Part shown: positions 18,421-56,596 of the stretch, piece by piece
Position numbering within the stretch: the stretch's first letter is position 1
Layout of the letters: every line of letters begins with the position of its first letter
Source: Amphiura filiformis
Lineage: Eukaryota > Echinodermata > Ophiuroidea > Amphilepidida > Amphiuridae
NCBI RefSeq assembly: GCF_039555335.1
Contig: NC_092628.1
Coordinates: forward strand, 80,130,315 to 80,194,314
Length of the DNA stretch: 64,000 bases
Reading direction: 5' to 3'
Translations under genes and position numbers: made by a program
Notes under the pieces: model-generated
Databases searched by the model: none
The model's input: the letters and a program-made list of their open reading frames with translations, nothing else
Told to the model about the DNA's origin: nothing

Positions 18421-20767
18421 TTTGTGTTTGCATTGGAACTGCTTAGATTTCCTGGTCATAATATATTTTAAGTACAGATTTTTAATTCTCACTGCACAGA
18501 TTTTTATTCTCACTGCACAAACGTGCCAGGAGGCACATTAAAATAGCCCCTGACACTACTGGAAAAGTGTGGATTCTCACCGATTAACAATGTTTGGCTT
18601 CTGTTCAAAGGTACAGTTGAAATCAAATGCACAACCATTAATTTAAAATGACTTGGCAATCTAGTTATTACCCCACCAAAAGGCAAAGAAATGCTAGTCG
18701 TCCATGGGTCTGTTTTCATCTGTGTATCTCTCTGTTTTTGCGCACAATAACGCGGTATCTTGATCTAATCAAGTATTGGTGTCCAAAATATACAATTTAT
18801 ACGATATCCAATAAGAAACAAAGTAACACATCTATTTCAATTTCAAAGAATTGTTTTATTTGTGATGTTTTCCATCCACACTCACTGACACAATGTCCGC
18901 CCACTCTACAATAACAGCTTTAGAAAAAAATAATAATACAAAATGAACACAAAATCATTGTATTAGTTATAACATAAGAACATATACCCAATCACAACTA
19001 CGTAAAGAATCTAAGCTGTATTAAGATGAATAATTGTCTAAACTAAACCACAATTGCACACTACATATGTACGTACATAATCATGAGAATTGATTACCTA
19101 CACACTGGCTCACCAGAGTACACAAAAACCTTCATGATACAAAGCTCCTCTGACCATACATACTACAAAATCAACTACACTGTTACAACTTTATTAGAAT
19201 AATAATATTTTCATATATTTTCTAGACTCTACTGTACAGAAGAAAATAAATTTATACAATGCAAGTTTTCCCCTTTTATATTTGCACCTGTGGGTCACCA
19301 CTCTCACTTCTCTTGACATGATTTATCATACAGAGCACAATTAATGCATCTTTTGAAATTAAATATCTATGGATCTTGGTATAATATGCTTTTCTAATTG
19401 GAAAGAAAATTTGGCTTCGATATAATTTTTATATAGAAAAACAGGTGGTATAATGCCTTCAAATAGTAAGTGATGCATTTGTGTTACTAAGGAAAACTAT
19501 CCTAGCAACATTTGTTTTCAAACATTCAGCGATATAATATTACTGGCAGTATTAGTATTTGATTGAACTTACTAGTTTCTAGAAATATTGCTACGTATTT
19601 TTCTTCTGGAATTGGTAACAGGCATTGAATGGCTCTGTATTTCTTTGTTCCAAGAAAAAGCAAAGGCCACTCCCAACAATCAGAATAAAAATTTGCTGTT
19701 AACCCTTGAGTCGAGAGATAAGAAACTGAACATTTTTTATCTAGTGCTCCAAAACAAAGACTATATTCTATATTTTGTCTGACATGATCTTTACGAACCA
19801 AATTAAGTCAACTGAACAACTTTTTAATATTCAAAAAGAAAAATATAATCCCAGCGGTATATGGATTGTATTTGATCAGATCAGGCAAATAAGAATCTTA
19901 AAACAAAATTCATTTCAAAATGTTCTTTACACCATCTCACAATGATCATATACACAGCAGAAAGTTCTCCAATACACATTTAATGTAGAATACAGAAAAA
20001 AACAGAGCCATCCAACACCCGTTAATCAGGTATTTGTGTTCACTAAATTACTTGAAGCATTACCATTTCGATACAATGAGTTGGATAAGGTACATACTAG
20101 AGGATCAAAAAATCACTTTTTAAAAAACAAATTTATATCAACAATTACTAAATGACACAAATTCTTTATAAATTGCATTCTATATTTTTAAAATATTTTT
20201 TTATATATATTCACAAACCCTGTTAATTACAAATATCTTTTTTATGGGGAGACATCCCCAGATGGTTTCAAAAATATGTAAAAAAATAGCTGCCACATAC
20301 AAGAATGACATCTGAAGGTAGCTTTATACCTTGTTGATTGGTGATTAATTTACATAGCAGCTATTTTATTTCTTATGCACACCAGAAAAGACAGTTGTAC
20401 ATAGTTGATATAATAGACAATATGCTATTGCATATACAGTAATAGGGTGACACAATTATTTTGGTAAATAGTTCACAGCCTTGTACTTTTCAAATGATGC
20501 ATAATATTTTGGTATTCAAAAAAAGGTTCCTAGATAGAAAACAATAGGGGTCTCTCAAATTAATGGTTCACTTATAGCCTAACTCTATTTTACTGTTTCA
20601 ATATTAGCATATTCAAGGGTATTTCCATGACATTAAATGCTACTCTCAGTATGATAAACATATTCTCTAACTAAACATAATTCTCAGTATAAGACATGGC
20701 TTTAAAACTCAACTACTGGCCAGTGATTCATAATTATGATTGTGTACTATACCAACCAGTAGTTGTG

Positions 20768-20991
20768 TTAACCCCCTGAGCACTACCTGCCGATCTGACA
20801 TTGCCTCTGATTGGTCAATTACATGACATTTTTACTTTAATCACCAATCATGCAGAATGGAGCTTTGCAAATAATTCACCCCAATTTTTTGGTGTGGTGA
20901 AATTATTCTAACAATATTGCTGATTGGGCCAATTGATAATGAAAACTTCTTTTTGGCCAATCGGCAGGTAGATCTCATGGCATGGGGTTAA
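20768..20991. mobile_element. TTAA-flanked MITE-like element
   Basis: TTAACCCCCTGAGCACTACC at the left and a complementary end GGTAGATCTCATGGCATGGG followed by GTTAA at the right. CTACCTGCCGAT is repeated inverted inside. TTAA flanks with C-rich tips fit a piggyBac-derived MITE (inference). Confidence 0.75.
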
Positions 20992-23245
20992 ATACAGCCA
21001 TCAAAGAAACATACCCCAACAGAATGCATACTGTCCCCTAATCTTCAGCACCACAAAATATACATACTTCACACAAGCATTGATAAAAATGTGCACATGA
21101 TAATATATAAAACCTACAAAATGCCTTCTAGAAACACTAGGCATAAAGTCATGATTGCAGCAATGACGACATTGGGTTCTGAAGTGGAAAACAATTGCAA
21201 CAATAGCTGCCCTCTGGACTTTGTTCCTTAAAAAATAAAAGTAAAAGTAAAAGATAAATGGCTTTCCAAAATAGCTTGCATTTTAGAGCCAATAATTCAA
21301 GATGTTTCTTGTATACAAAATGGAAACTACAAAATAAAATTACAAATACTTTCCAAATAACATAACACTAAATTAACATCAAATCGTAAGGGCAGCTTTT
21401 ATTGAAATTGTAAATTTCCTTACTGCTAGTATGTTTCAAGAAAAAACTTTTATCCTGTAATTTCTAGTAATGAATATCCTTATTTTCAACCTAGCACACT
21501 GTTCTTTCAATGTATTGAAAGATACACTGGCGTGATGTGATGGCGATACACAAACTGCACAATCAAAATATCCATGGGCAGAAAGTAGAATGTAGTAAGT
21601 GGCTTAATACTTTAAGTCACTTACAACAATCTTGCATTCACCCAGTATCACAGGTGATTTGTTTTGTTTTTTCTTGAAACACACTGTAGTCTTCAGTTGC
21701 ATCCTATTCATTCGTGCTAACTCTATCACATGGTTCATTGCTTCTACATATCAAAAAACTGGAGTACAAAAAACGTGAAAATAAGTACAAAAATTTACCT
21801 CTGACCTGTACAAGTTTTGATTACCTGGAATTTTTGTACATGGATTTGCCGACAGATACTCCCTCATAACCAAATCCAACAGAATGCATAGTTCAATCAT
21901 CTCCATAGACTTGTGTACAATAGTCAGTCAATGGTTAGTTGAATTGTATGTACATCACATTTTGCAGGAAGCACCTGTCTTGCTGGTTGTACATGTAGTC
22001 TTGGTCCATGTCTATTGATATAATTGAACGTTACCCTTGGGATTGAGGCTATGAGGGTTTAAATACATAGAAAACTTGGGATGCATTGTGCATGATAGAG
22101 GTGGCTACAGCTGGAACTTTCTTGTAGAGTGTGTAGTATATACTACAACATACAAGAAGGGTATTATTAACCATTTTTAGCGTTAATTGAAATAAACAAA
22201 TTTAGCTCATCATGATCTTGGATCAATAAAAGCTAATAAATGGTTCTATATGACAGTAACTGGAACATAATGCCTTTAATATACACCCATTGATTAATTC
22301 CCTCACTTGCATTAACATGTCAATAGGATTTCCTATTAATATTGCCTATATATTGGAAAGTTAAAACAACGGTATCTAGATACTGCTTTATTTGGCTACA
22401 TTGTTTACCTTGGAAACACTAGCTAGAAATACTGTTTTGGTTATCAATTTGTTCTTAAATAGGCATAAAGACTAACGCTGGAATGGATTCATTAGGTCAG
22501 TCTTAATAAGGCCATTTCAGAGGATGCTAGCCTAGCTCGCTAACAGAAAGTGCATTTTTTACGTCATACCCAAATTGCACACAATTGTTTGTTAAATAGA
22601 TTACATTGAAACAAAAAAGCTGGGCTAATGCCGATACTGAATGACATATCTGATTACCACAAACAAGTATCATTTCCAATACAAGTAGACTTAAATAATC
22701 CATGATTATAGTGTAATATTTGCAACGAACGTTTGAAAGATAAAATGCATCACGGTTACAAACTTTTGATTACATTATCAAGCGAGAAGAATAATATTGG
22801 CTATGATCTGCATACTGAATGGTAGGTATTCTTACTAGGCACACACTTTCCTACAGTTATATTGGTCACACAATTATAGTCCTATATAGATAGATAAGAT
22901 GCCACATTGAGTCCATTTTAAGATGTTTTAAGATTACCAATTCTTAATACCAGATACAGCCTACATGTACATCAAGTTGTTGTGGATACCTTATGATAGG
23001 AGTCAACCCCTTGCATGTTACACCAAGAGCTTTAAAGCCCATACTTAAATAATAATGCCCAGCTTTCCCCCAGCTTGGTTGAGGAATCCCTCATTCAGTA
23101 GAAGCTGAAACATAGTGGCTGCTGCAGCTTGGCTGGGGAAGGCTGCACACTGGTAAATAGGTACGGGCCCTTAATACAGGTAGATTGCTCAAATTTCACT
23201 GTTATTATACAATACAATGGCATGTAGTATTACACGCTGTATCAA

Positions 23246-23426
23246 AATGATTGGTACCCATCAGTTTTGATGGTTATTGAAACGCTTCTTCGAAATTCAG
23301 CAAGTGCTGGATCCTCTTGCAATGACCATAATAGGTTGTTATATGACAAATTATGCGGATCCAATGTTGTATTTTGATGTGGCAGTCATATCCATAATCA
23401 CTGGAAACTGATGGGTACCAATCATT
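23246..23426. mobile_element. Foldback element with 21-bp near-perfect TIRs
   Basis: AATGATTGGTACCCATCAGT at 23246 and ACTGATGGGTACCAATCATT ending at 23426 are exact complements over 20 bp. About 181 bp, non-coding, intergenic. Confidence 0.85.
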
Positions 23427-25630
23427 AATTAGATCCATTACGGTATGCATGGTATATCAATACAGATTCAGTCCAATATAAAGGAAAAGTCATTGTTCTG
23501 ATATTTCCAACGTCATCAGTTTCTGTGTCTAGATAGTCACTAAAGATAGGTTATAGGTTAAGGTTATAGGTTAATGTGTTACAGGTCATTTTTTGATTGC
23601 TTATAAAACCTAAGTTTGAGATTATACAGCATGCACACACACAGACACGTATTGATTACTTGAATGCATATTGATTTCATTATAATCATATATTTTATGT
23701 TACAACAGGAATGTTACTTCAAAAACAATACTACTAATTTCTGAAAGATGTTCACTTGTTTCGTTATTTGGTACTGAAATATAATTTGCTTGTATGTGGT
23801 TCTTTTACTATTTTGGTTATAATTGAGCCGTTCTTTTATCATATCAGTCTGGCTTATAAAGGATTGTTAAAACATAAGCAAATCAATTCCAGGGTTCTCA
23901 CAGATTTTAAAAAAATTCCATGACTTATGACAAACTCATCCAATTGCAGACGGACAGAATAATACATGTACATCAAGAAACTTGAAATTAGTTTGTCACC
24001 AACCCTCATTCATCCTACCTTTCCTTGCCTCCCAATTGAGCGAACGAACAACATGTAGTCTTCTTTTCCCTCCCTTAAACATTTGTTTATTACAAATTTG
24101 ACAGTCTCCCTTTAGAAAAGAATTACATGACTTGTCCATGTTTTTTTAACCTCTCTCTGGGTTTTCCATGACTAATATTAAAATTTCCTGACTTTGCCGT
24201 TTTATTATGTCTGTGTGAACCCTGAATTCCTATGCCCAGTATTATTATTGTACTTGTACAATCTTCTGTGCTTATATGTACAACCCTACTGTCTTTCATA
24301 CTTTGTAATTTCTTAACTCTCAACAGTTGATGACCTTTATCAAATAGTATGCACACCCAAGCACCCATTAATAAGGCAAGAGGCATCTTTCATTCGCCGA
24401 CTTATAACCTATGCTATTCCACCTTGAGTTTTGTGGTGACATCAGTGCGTGCTTTTACGTGTCTGTACTGTAACTGTTACGACAAACAGCACTTAATAAT
24501 AAGTTTTAACGATTACGTTCATCACAGTACCAGTATAGCCATTCACTGTTTGAGTGGTCAAGCTTCCGTCAGACGTGGCACTGACTTCATCTTGACTGCA
24601 CTTGTACAGTATGTATATTAGGTTAGAATGGTCGATTCAATATTGCGACCAATGAAATATGCACCAATGTCACTACCAAACGCACAGTAAAACCAACTAT
24701 TAGCAGGTCTTTGGTTTCAAACCTATTTAACTACTCCTAACTGTTTTCCTTATACTTGGCAATTTATGAACTAATACCTAAGCATTTATTTACTGGCAAA
24801 GGAACAACAGTTCTGGCATTTTCTGAGAACACTCATTCTTATATTAACATAAACTGGCTATACAAGCTGAGATCCCTCATTCACTAGACATTTTTCTGTA
24901 AAAAACACCAATAATATTTTCAGACACATAAGCTTATACTGAACACACTGAAGACCATGCCATCAGATATGAACAAAAAAATCTTACAACGCCAACAAAA
25001 TAGGTTGTTAACACTCTTAGAAAAATATCACACATAAACAAGAGAGGTATAACATCATTGCTACTTCATTTACATGCTAAAATGTACAAATCCTCAAATC
25101 CTTTTAAGTTAAAATATTTCTTCTTTTTTCTATGATTGCATTTTTCTGGTATTTCCAGTTTTATTTCATCTGTCAGTGCTACTCTATGTGTTAGTTTATC
25201 AGGAATCTTGTCTAACCGATGTCAAAGCAAAATAATAGTGTATACACAGCGTTATGGTAGTGTCAAACGTTTCAAATTTTGCAGTGCTCTGTAAATGGGG
25301 TACACACTAATAGGTAGATATAGGCTATCTTCACATGAATTCATTAGAAGTTAGCGTTTTAACGAGTACACCATCCGTTATCAAAGTACTGGTGCAGCCG
25401 GTCACTCGCACAATCACCCGCTACAACATACTGGTACTGTGATAACCCACTGCATATTTGTTAAACACCAACTCCTAGTGGTACAGATGATAAGAGTCAC
25501 TTAATAAAACAAAAGAGCTCATATTCCATCACTGGAAACTTAATGTTATGTTCCCTCACACATGGTACAAGCAAACTTATTACGATGATGTCATTCATTC
25601 ACATCCATGAGCACAGAGACAAACTTTCAC

Positions 25631-25701
25631 CGATTATCTGGGATTTGAACCCAGGCCCTCGATTTACAATTTCGATGCTCTACCAACTGAGCTAAAAATC
25701 G
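25631..25701 (-). tRNA. tRNA-Thr(UGU)-like sequence, probably a pseudogene or SINE head
   Basis: On the - strand a full cloverleaf can be drawn: acceptor CGATTTT/ATAATCG (one mismatch), D arm GCTC...GAGC, anticodon arm TCGAA/ATCGA around ATTGTAA (anticodon TGT), 4-nt variable loop, and a perfect T arm CTGGG TTCAAAT CCCAG. Both Pol III boxes are intact (TAGCTCAGTTGG and GGTTCAAATCC). Against a working gene: mismatched stems, a short variable loop, an unusual acceptor stem, and no T-run until about 115 nt downstream (25514-25504). The latter suggests a tRNA-derived SINE. Confidence 0.6.
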
Positions 25702-27517
25702 ATGAAATACTGCCCACTCAATAACCTGCCCACTCAATAATCAAAATGAACATCAGTTCATTCATGCATGGGTCATGTATGTAAATGAAGTTGAAACAGT
25801 AACTTGTTGTAGCACATTTGCAGAAACCTGTGATATCATTGAGTTTTGTGACAACTGCACACCACATTATCTGGGCAGGATATATTATTTGATTGACAAA
25901 TACTTCTAGCCCATACAGCAACACAATCTGTGGCAAGGAATGGCCAACTTCACAAAGTTTCCAAGCTGATCTGTTGTTGCCTAACTGGGTGGAATATTAG
26001 CAATAGCCAAATCACCTTATGTATACAGGTATTATTTGCTTTGACAAAAGATTTCATGACATATTAGTGTAATGCAATATTTTGCACAAATTAGTTTGGT
26101 TATTAATTATTATTCTCAATTGAAAACATGAACATTGCAATTTTTCATATAAATCTTACGGGACATCCATGGGGAATTCAAGTCCTTTTAAGTTTATTCT
26201 ATCAAAAAAAAAATTCTAAAAGCACCAATATTTTTGAGTCACTACTTTTAAGTTAATGTCATAAGTGATAATAATGTTATATATTCATGTCCCAGTTAAC
26301 TGAATCAGTACTGAAGTGAAATATTTGCACTGAAGGGTAGAATATAAATTGGTAGGAGCTAAATAGGTATGTTTAACAATTATTTAAATACCTTTGCAAA
26401 TATAATGTGTTTGCCAAGCTATCTAAACTTATGAAAATAGCATTTTGAGAGCAAGATTTGGGATTTCCAACACTGACAAGAGTTATCTTTGCTTGGTCTT
26501 CATACTTTCTCTCTACTGAGTATGTAGAAGACACAGCATTACTGTGCATGCATTCAATTGCACAGTTCACATAAATGTATATAAAAAATAAATAATGAAC
26601 CCACATGCACATGTTGCATAGGGCAGTTACATAGTTTACAATGGGCCAAGAGATTGATAAATCAAGTTAACTATTCACCGAACCTGGTTTAACTATTTAC
26701 TAAACCTGGTTTGTTTAGATACAATATTAACTGCCTCATTATCTATCTTGTGCAATTGGATCAGTTTTCACATCTTCAGGTGTACACTGAAATTCACGAA
26801 ATAGCGTACGTCCTCTTGATGTTATGGATTGATATAGAATGGCGCCATAAAGACAGATGAATGCAACACCTATATATTGTGCAACAGGTGCAGGCTACCT
26901 ATGCAAGTGCAAGTTAACATTTGATTGGTGTAATCGTCACCTTTTATAGTGTCAAACAAGGTATATGTGACACCTATGTAGGCTGGTTGTCTGCTAGCAC
27001 TGTGACAGGTGCAAATGGTGTAGCCATTATGTAGGACATGATTTAATGTACACCTATAGCTGCAATAAGCTGATCCCAGTTATATTGTTTGGGTCAAATC
27101 AAGATTACATCATCACAAGATATTTAACTTGGCTATACTGCTTGTCACCCTGAGATTAGTACTCAACATTACTGTGTTTTAGGTTGTGTACCCGAAACTG
27201 GAATCGCAACATAATATGTTCCTGTGTAAAGGCAGCGTAATCGGAATGTTCTCGCACGTACAGAGACATTTAGACGTACGTCACTATCAATCTGGAGGTG
27301 TCAAGCAGCATGACCATTGTTCCAAACATTAAACCTGGTTAGCTGAATATTTCACTTGGTTTTGCTTTTGATTTAACTTGATTACAACATCTGCTTGGTT
27401 TTCAACCCTCATGTCCATGAGTTGCTATATAGTACTGCTTTGAGTGGATTTTTTTCACAACAAATTTCGACAATCTCACCCTTATGCACAATTCAAAGCA
27501 AATTATTATAACATGAT

Positions 27518-27702
27518 GGGCTATTCCACTTGAAATCCATACACCCCTATAGAAGGCATGACCTTAATCTTCCACACAGGGAGTGTGAATTTCAAATGGA
27601 GTTGCCTAAATGGGCTACTCCATTTGAAATCTATAACCCTTATGTGGGATATTAAAGTCATGTCTTCCGCAGGGGGTGTATGGATTTCAACTGGAATAGC
27701 CC
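27518..27702. mobile_element. Foldback family C, copy 1
   Basis: GGGCTATTCCACTTGAAATC ... GATTTCAACTGGAATAGCCC. The element is self-complementary with nested CTTCCACACAGGG-type motifs. Other copies: 30600-30756, 46987-47250, 56401-56596. Confidence 0.9.
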
Positions 27703-28111
27703 AACTGATTGCTGTGGACTTCTTATAGAAACAAAAAGACAGCACAATGAACATTTGAACTTACATATCTCTTGGAAACATTAGCGTGTGAACATGCCCC
27801 TTTCCAATTCAGTCAGGGACACCCACCACAATAACGTCTCATTAAGGGAACTGATCTTTAACCAGCAATTCAACAAACTGTGCAACAGAAGTAGAGATCA
27901 TCTCATGCTCAGGAGCTTGTTGCAATAAGTAACATACATACTGGGTTGAATTTTGTTACACACATAATTTTATGGTCCTTACCACACAGTATACGACATA
28001 TATATGATTATTTGAAAGATAAATACAACTTCTTTTCTCACAAGAAGCATCACAAACTGGGGTATGTATGCTATTTTGATCTGCTGATTTGGAAGTTGAA
28101 GTTGAGATAAT

Positions 28112-28213
28112 TGAGAGCTTGTGCATCTATTCAAAATCGCTCTCATGTGACATGATTTTGAATAGATGCACGGGCGTATGATTACGTATGTTTGAAAATT
28201 GCAAGCTCTCTAA
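28112..28213. repeat. Nested inverted repeat with 18-bp perfect hairpin
   Basis: GTGCATCTATTCAAAATC (28121-28138) and GATTTTGAATAGATGCAC (28154-28171) are perfect complements around a 15-nt loop. An outer GAGAGCTT/AAGCTCTC pair encloses them. It could be a small foldback element; a hairpin RNA is possible but unsupported. Confidence 0.85.
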
Positions 28214-29140
28214 TAAAGTAAACCAAAATGATTGTATATGTGGTTTAAAAAACCAGCATCAGAAAATTGAATAATACAATAATGCCCGTTACAATTACCA
28301 AATCCAACAGTTAATGCATGTACCATGTTGGAGCACTTTAATTTAGATATATGTACAAGATATGAACATGAATACTGAAGGCAATTTGTATACTAACATA
28401 TATCAATATATAATGGTAAACATATTGACATACATCAATAGTAAACAGATAAGTTGTTTACATTCTCCATTTTGTCCAACACTTGTACAAAATTGTTTAA
28501 TTGCATCTGTTTTAGATTCCATGATTTGACTTTTTTTTTAGTTCATCACCCCAGCCATGATTGCCTGAATATCAGCACAGAAAGTTACGTCTAATAAGAG
28601 CACAACTGATGAGGTAGAACAGTTGAACTGCTTGACTAAACCAGTTTATCAAGTCAGTAACCCTGATTATCAAGTAAACTGATTACTAAACCTGGTTGAA
28701 TAAGTTAAGCTTGTTCATCTTGTTTTAAAGTTGTGTATTAGGTACAAAGGTGATGACAGTAAATTCAGAGTTGATAAAACCCTGAAGGTCTAAGTTAACT
28801 GACTTATTTCTAAATCTAGTTTATAAAGATAAATTGACAAATATGTCAACAGGAAAAGACAAACAGGGACAAACAGAAAGGCAACAAGGACCAAATCTGA
28901 GGGATGTGATTGATAGTTTTAAACAAAGGAAGTACATGATAAATGTGGTACCATTTTTTCTATACACTTTTACATATATTGCAGCATTTTTTGTTCACCA
29001 AGCTCTACATACGAGTACAACAGGGTTCCTCTCCTCTCTTCATAAATACTGAAAGATTCCAGTTGACCAGGTACTGAATAGAAGATGCCCTATGATTGGC
29101 TACAAACCATTAGAAAAGAATCCGTCAGCCACAATGGCAA

Positions 29141-29268
29141 CTAAGTGTTCATCTTCTCTACACAGCTTGCAGCCATGAGTATGGCGTTCTTAGTGGTTTC
29201 CATAGTTACAGAGCAATCAGCGATGAGTTCAATATCTGATGCCGTAACTTTGCCCCTCTCAGACCGGT
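29141..29268 (-). CDS. Orphan coding-like terminal exon, unknown protein
   Basis: On the - strand, after an acceptor-like GGGTGCAG, the frame reads DRSERGKVTASDIELIAD, then SVTMETTKNAILMAASCVEK and MNT before TAG. Composition, codon use and higher GC look coding, unlike the flanks. It starts with two bases of a split codon (AC), so an upstream exon ending in phase 1 is required. It lies 454 bp downstream of the NLK stop on the same strand, so it could be an alternative NLK end (the exon at 33508-33793 ends in phase 1 and would fit) or the last exon of another gene. I do not recognise the family. The opposite strand is also open here, so chance is not excluded. Confidence 0.35.
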
Positions 29269-29592
29269 CTGCACCCACATATAAAAAATACAGGCTGTAG
29301 AAAATGTCCTGTATGCATCTGCAGACCGTAATTTTGTGATGAAATATTGCAAATATTTTTCTTCTATACATATAGCACAACAACATTTGAGTTGAGTTCT
29401 TCACATCTCGATAATGGCACTTCACACAGTACCCAAACTTGGTCAATCCATACTTTCTTCTAGAAACACCCTGTTGAAAGTCCTACTCAGTAGCATCACT
29501 TGGTGAGAATAATAATAATAATAATATATTAAATACAAGCCATGTCTGGCTACAATGGCATGGACAATACATGGATGGTATCATTTTCCTCT

Positions 29593-29598
29593 TTTATT
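29593..29598 (-). promoter_or_regulatory. Candidate NLK poly(A) signal
   Basis: TTTATT on the + strand is AATAAA on the NLK strand, about 125 nt after the NLK stop codon. Further signals exist downstream, so usage is uncertain. Confidence 0.3.
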
Positions 29599-29722
29599 TG
29601 GAAGAAGTCCGACAAGACAATCCGTTCTTGTAGCGGCTATATATCCTACGGAAGTTGCAGACGATTGGCAGGATGGAGTCTGTCCTCCTATAACATAAGG
29701 CAGGCATTGTAGAGACATCTGC

Positions 29723-55135
<25,413 letters not shown>

Positions 55136-56400
55136 CTAAGAGAAAACAAGAATGCAAAATACCTACATGAGTAATTTATTCGGACACAAGTAATGTCAAC
55201 AATATCATGAATACATCTAAATAATTATTAACAACTTGACTCAAAAGTTTTTACCTTCCTGTGAAATTCTGTTCAAGTAGGGTTGATACCTTGTTTGACC
55301 AAAAAAAAAAATGGCTGATACATGTATTATATAGCTCTGAATTTAGCCAAGACACTTTCACAAGTTCCTACCTTACATCAAGCCCAATATCCTACGAGTG
55401 GTTATTTTTCCGGTACAAATATTATTGCGATTTACAATTTTACATACAGAACACTTTTTGATATTTTTGCAAAATTCATGCCTTATCAACATTGACACAA
55501 TTTCATATTTTGTGTGTCGTTAAATTCGCGATATAACCTCCACTCACAAACACTGACAAAACACCACAAAATGTGGGGTCTTTTACAGTTCTTGTTTATG
55601 CTGCTACAATCCTTTAAAAACAAAATGAACTACCAAAGTTTTTAATTGCATTTAAGCTTTAGTAGGTTAAAACAATTCACATTCAATTTTCTTTTGTTTT
55701 TGTGCTTCACTATAAGACAAACACATAATAATATCCATTTTAATTGACAGTTTTTCTAATCCAACTGCACATAAACTACCCTTAATTTTCCCCTCAAACT
55801 TAAGGTTAAGTACACATAAAATTCTATTCCACAGAGTTCCTTGACAATCCAGAATATTTTGTTTTCTTTGTAACTGAACTATAAAGTGCCAAGATCGCCT
55901 GTCTGTAAAATTGACCTCTATTTGACCGTTACTACATCCAGCCTTTTCAGTTAGCCATGGGAGTTCAAATCTCTCTCTACCTGAAGCTTGGTTATCTGGG
56001 TCAAATGACCGTGTTCAGTTAATAATTAATCACCGACTTTAAGTTAAGGGAAAAGGGCACCACAAGGATTATTTGGTTGGAACACTATCAACACCTGGTG
56101 TCTGACCAAATGCAGGTAATTAACACCGTAGTTGCCCATTCCACTATGTGAATGCGAAAACATAAAGAACATTCTTTTACGGATATAGATCTTACATTGT
56201 ATTTTTGTTAAAATGAATTTTTGAAATTAGCTTCGAGAAATTTAGTTCTTTAACCCTAAATATGTTTGTTCATTCTTAAAATGGTCTTTCATTTGAAGTC
56301 ACGTTGAAATGTACAGTAGGTGACAAAACTCCGCAAATTGAGGTCAAATTTGGAGCTATGACTGGATGTCAATGGGATTGGCGATGAGACTCGTGCTGCT

Positions 56401-56596
56401 GGGCTATTCCATTTAAAACCCAAACACCTGAACCCCTATGCAAGACATGACCTTATCTCCCACACAGGGGGTGTAGATTTCAAATGGAGTATTCAGGTAA
56501 CCCAACCCATTTGAAATTCACAATCACCCTCCCTGTGTGGAAGATTAAGGGTATGTCGTCCATAGGGGGGTGTATGGATTTCAACTGGAATAGCCC
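56401..56596. mobile_element. Foldback family C, copy 4
   Basis: GGGCTATTCCATTTAAAACC ... TTTCAACTGGAATAGCCC, with internal CCACACAGGGGGTGTAG and its complement. Confidence 0.9.

Larger units (their letters stand above)
16120..18755 (+). repeat. Diverged direct repeat pair (16130-16185 and 18690-18755)
   Basis: GCGTCCATGGGTGAGTGTTT...CTCTGCTTTTACGTGCCAATAACG is echoed by GTCGTCCATGGGTCTGTTTT...CTCTGTTTTTGCGCACAATAACG. The match is imperfect and short, so this is probably a dispersed repeat. The DNA between the copies contains the element at 17009-17472 and no gene. Confidence 0.4.
10624..29140. other. Intergenic region between LRWD1 and the NLK side
   Basis: About 18.5 kb of AT-rich DNA with no recognisable protein gene. 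It contains the LRWD1 3' UTR, the foldback elements listed separately and the tRNA-like sequence. Between these, in particular 18950-20760, 21000-23240, 23430-25620 and 25710-27510, I see only AT-rich sequence with short chance ORFs. A long NLK 3' UTR reaching into the right part cannot be excluded. Confidence 0.6.

Noticed and set aside
24123..24621. Overlapping 87- and 90-codon frames on opposite strands
   Set aside because: Neither has a recognisable motif, and they sit in the intergenic repeat-rich stretch.
28834..29052. 72-codon + strand frame with a hydrophobic C-terminal half
   Set aside because: It is AT-driven composition with no recognisable domain, and no splice partners were seen.
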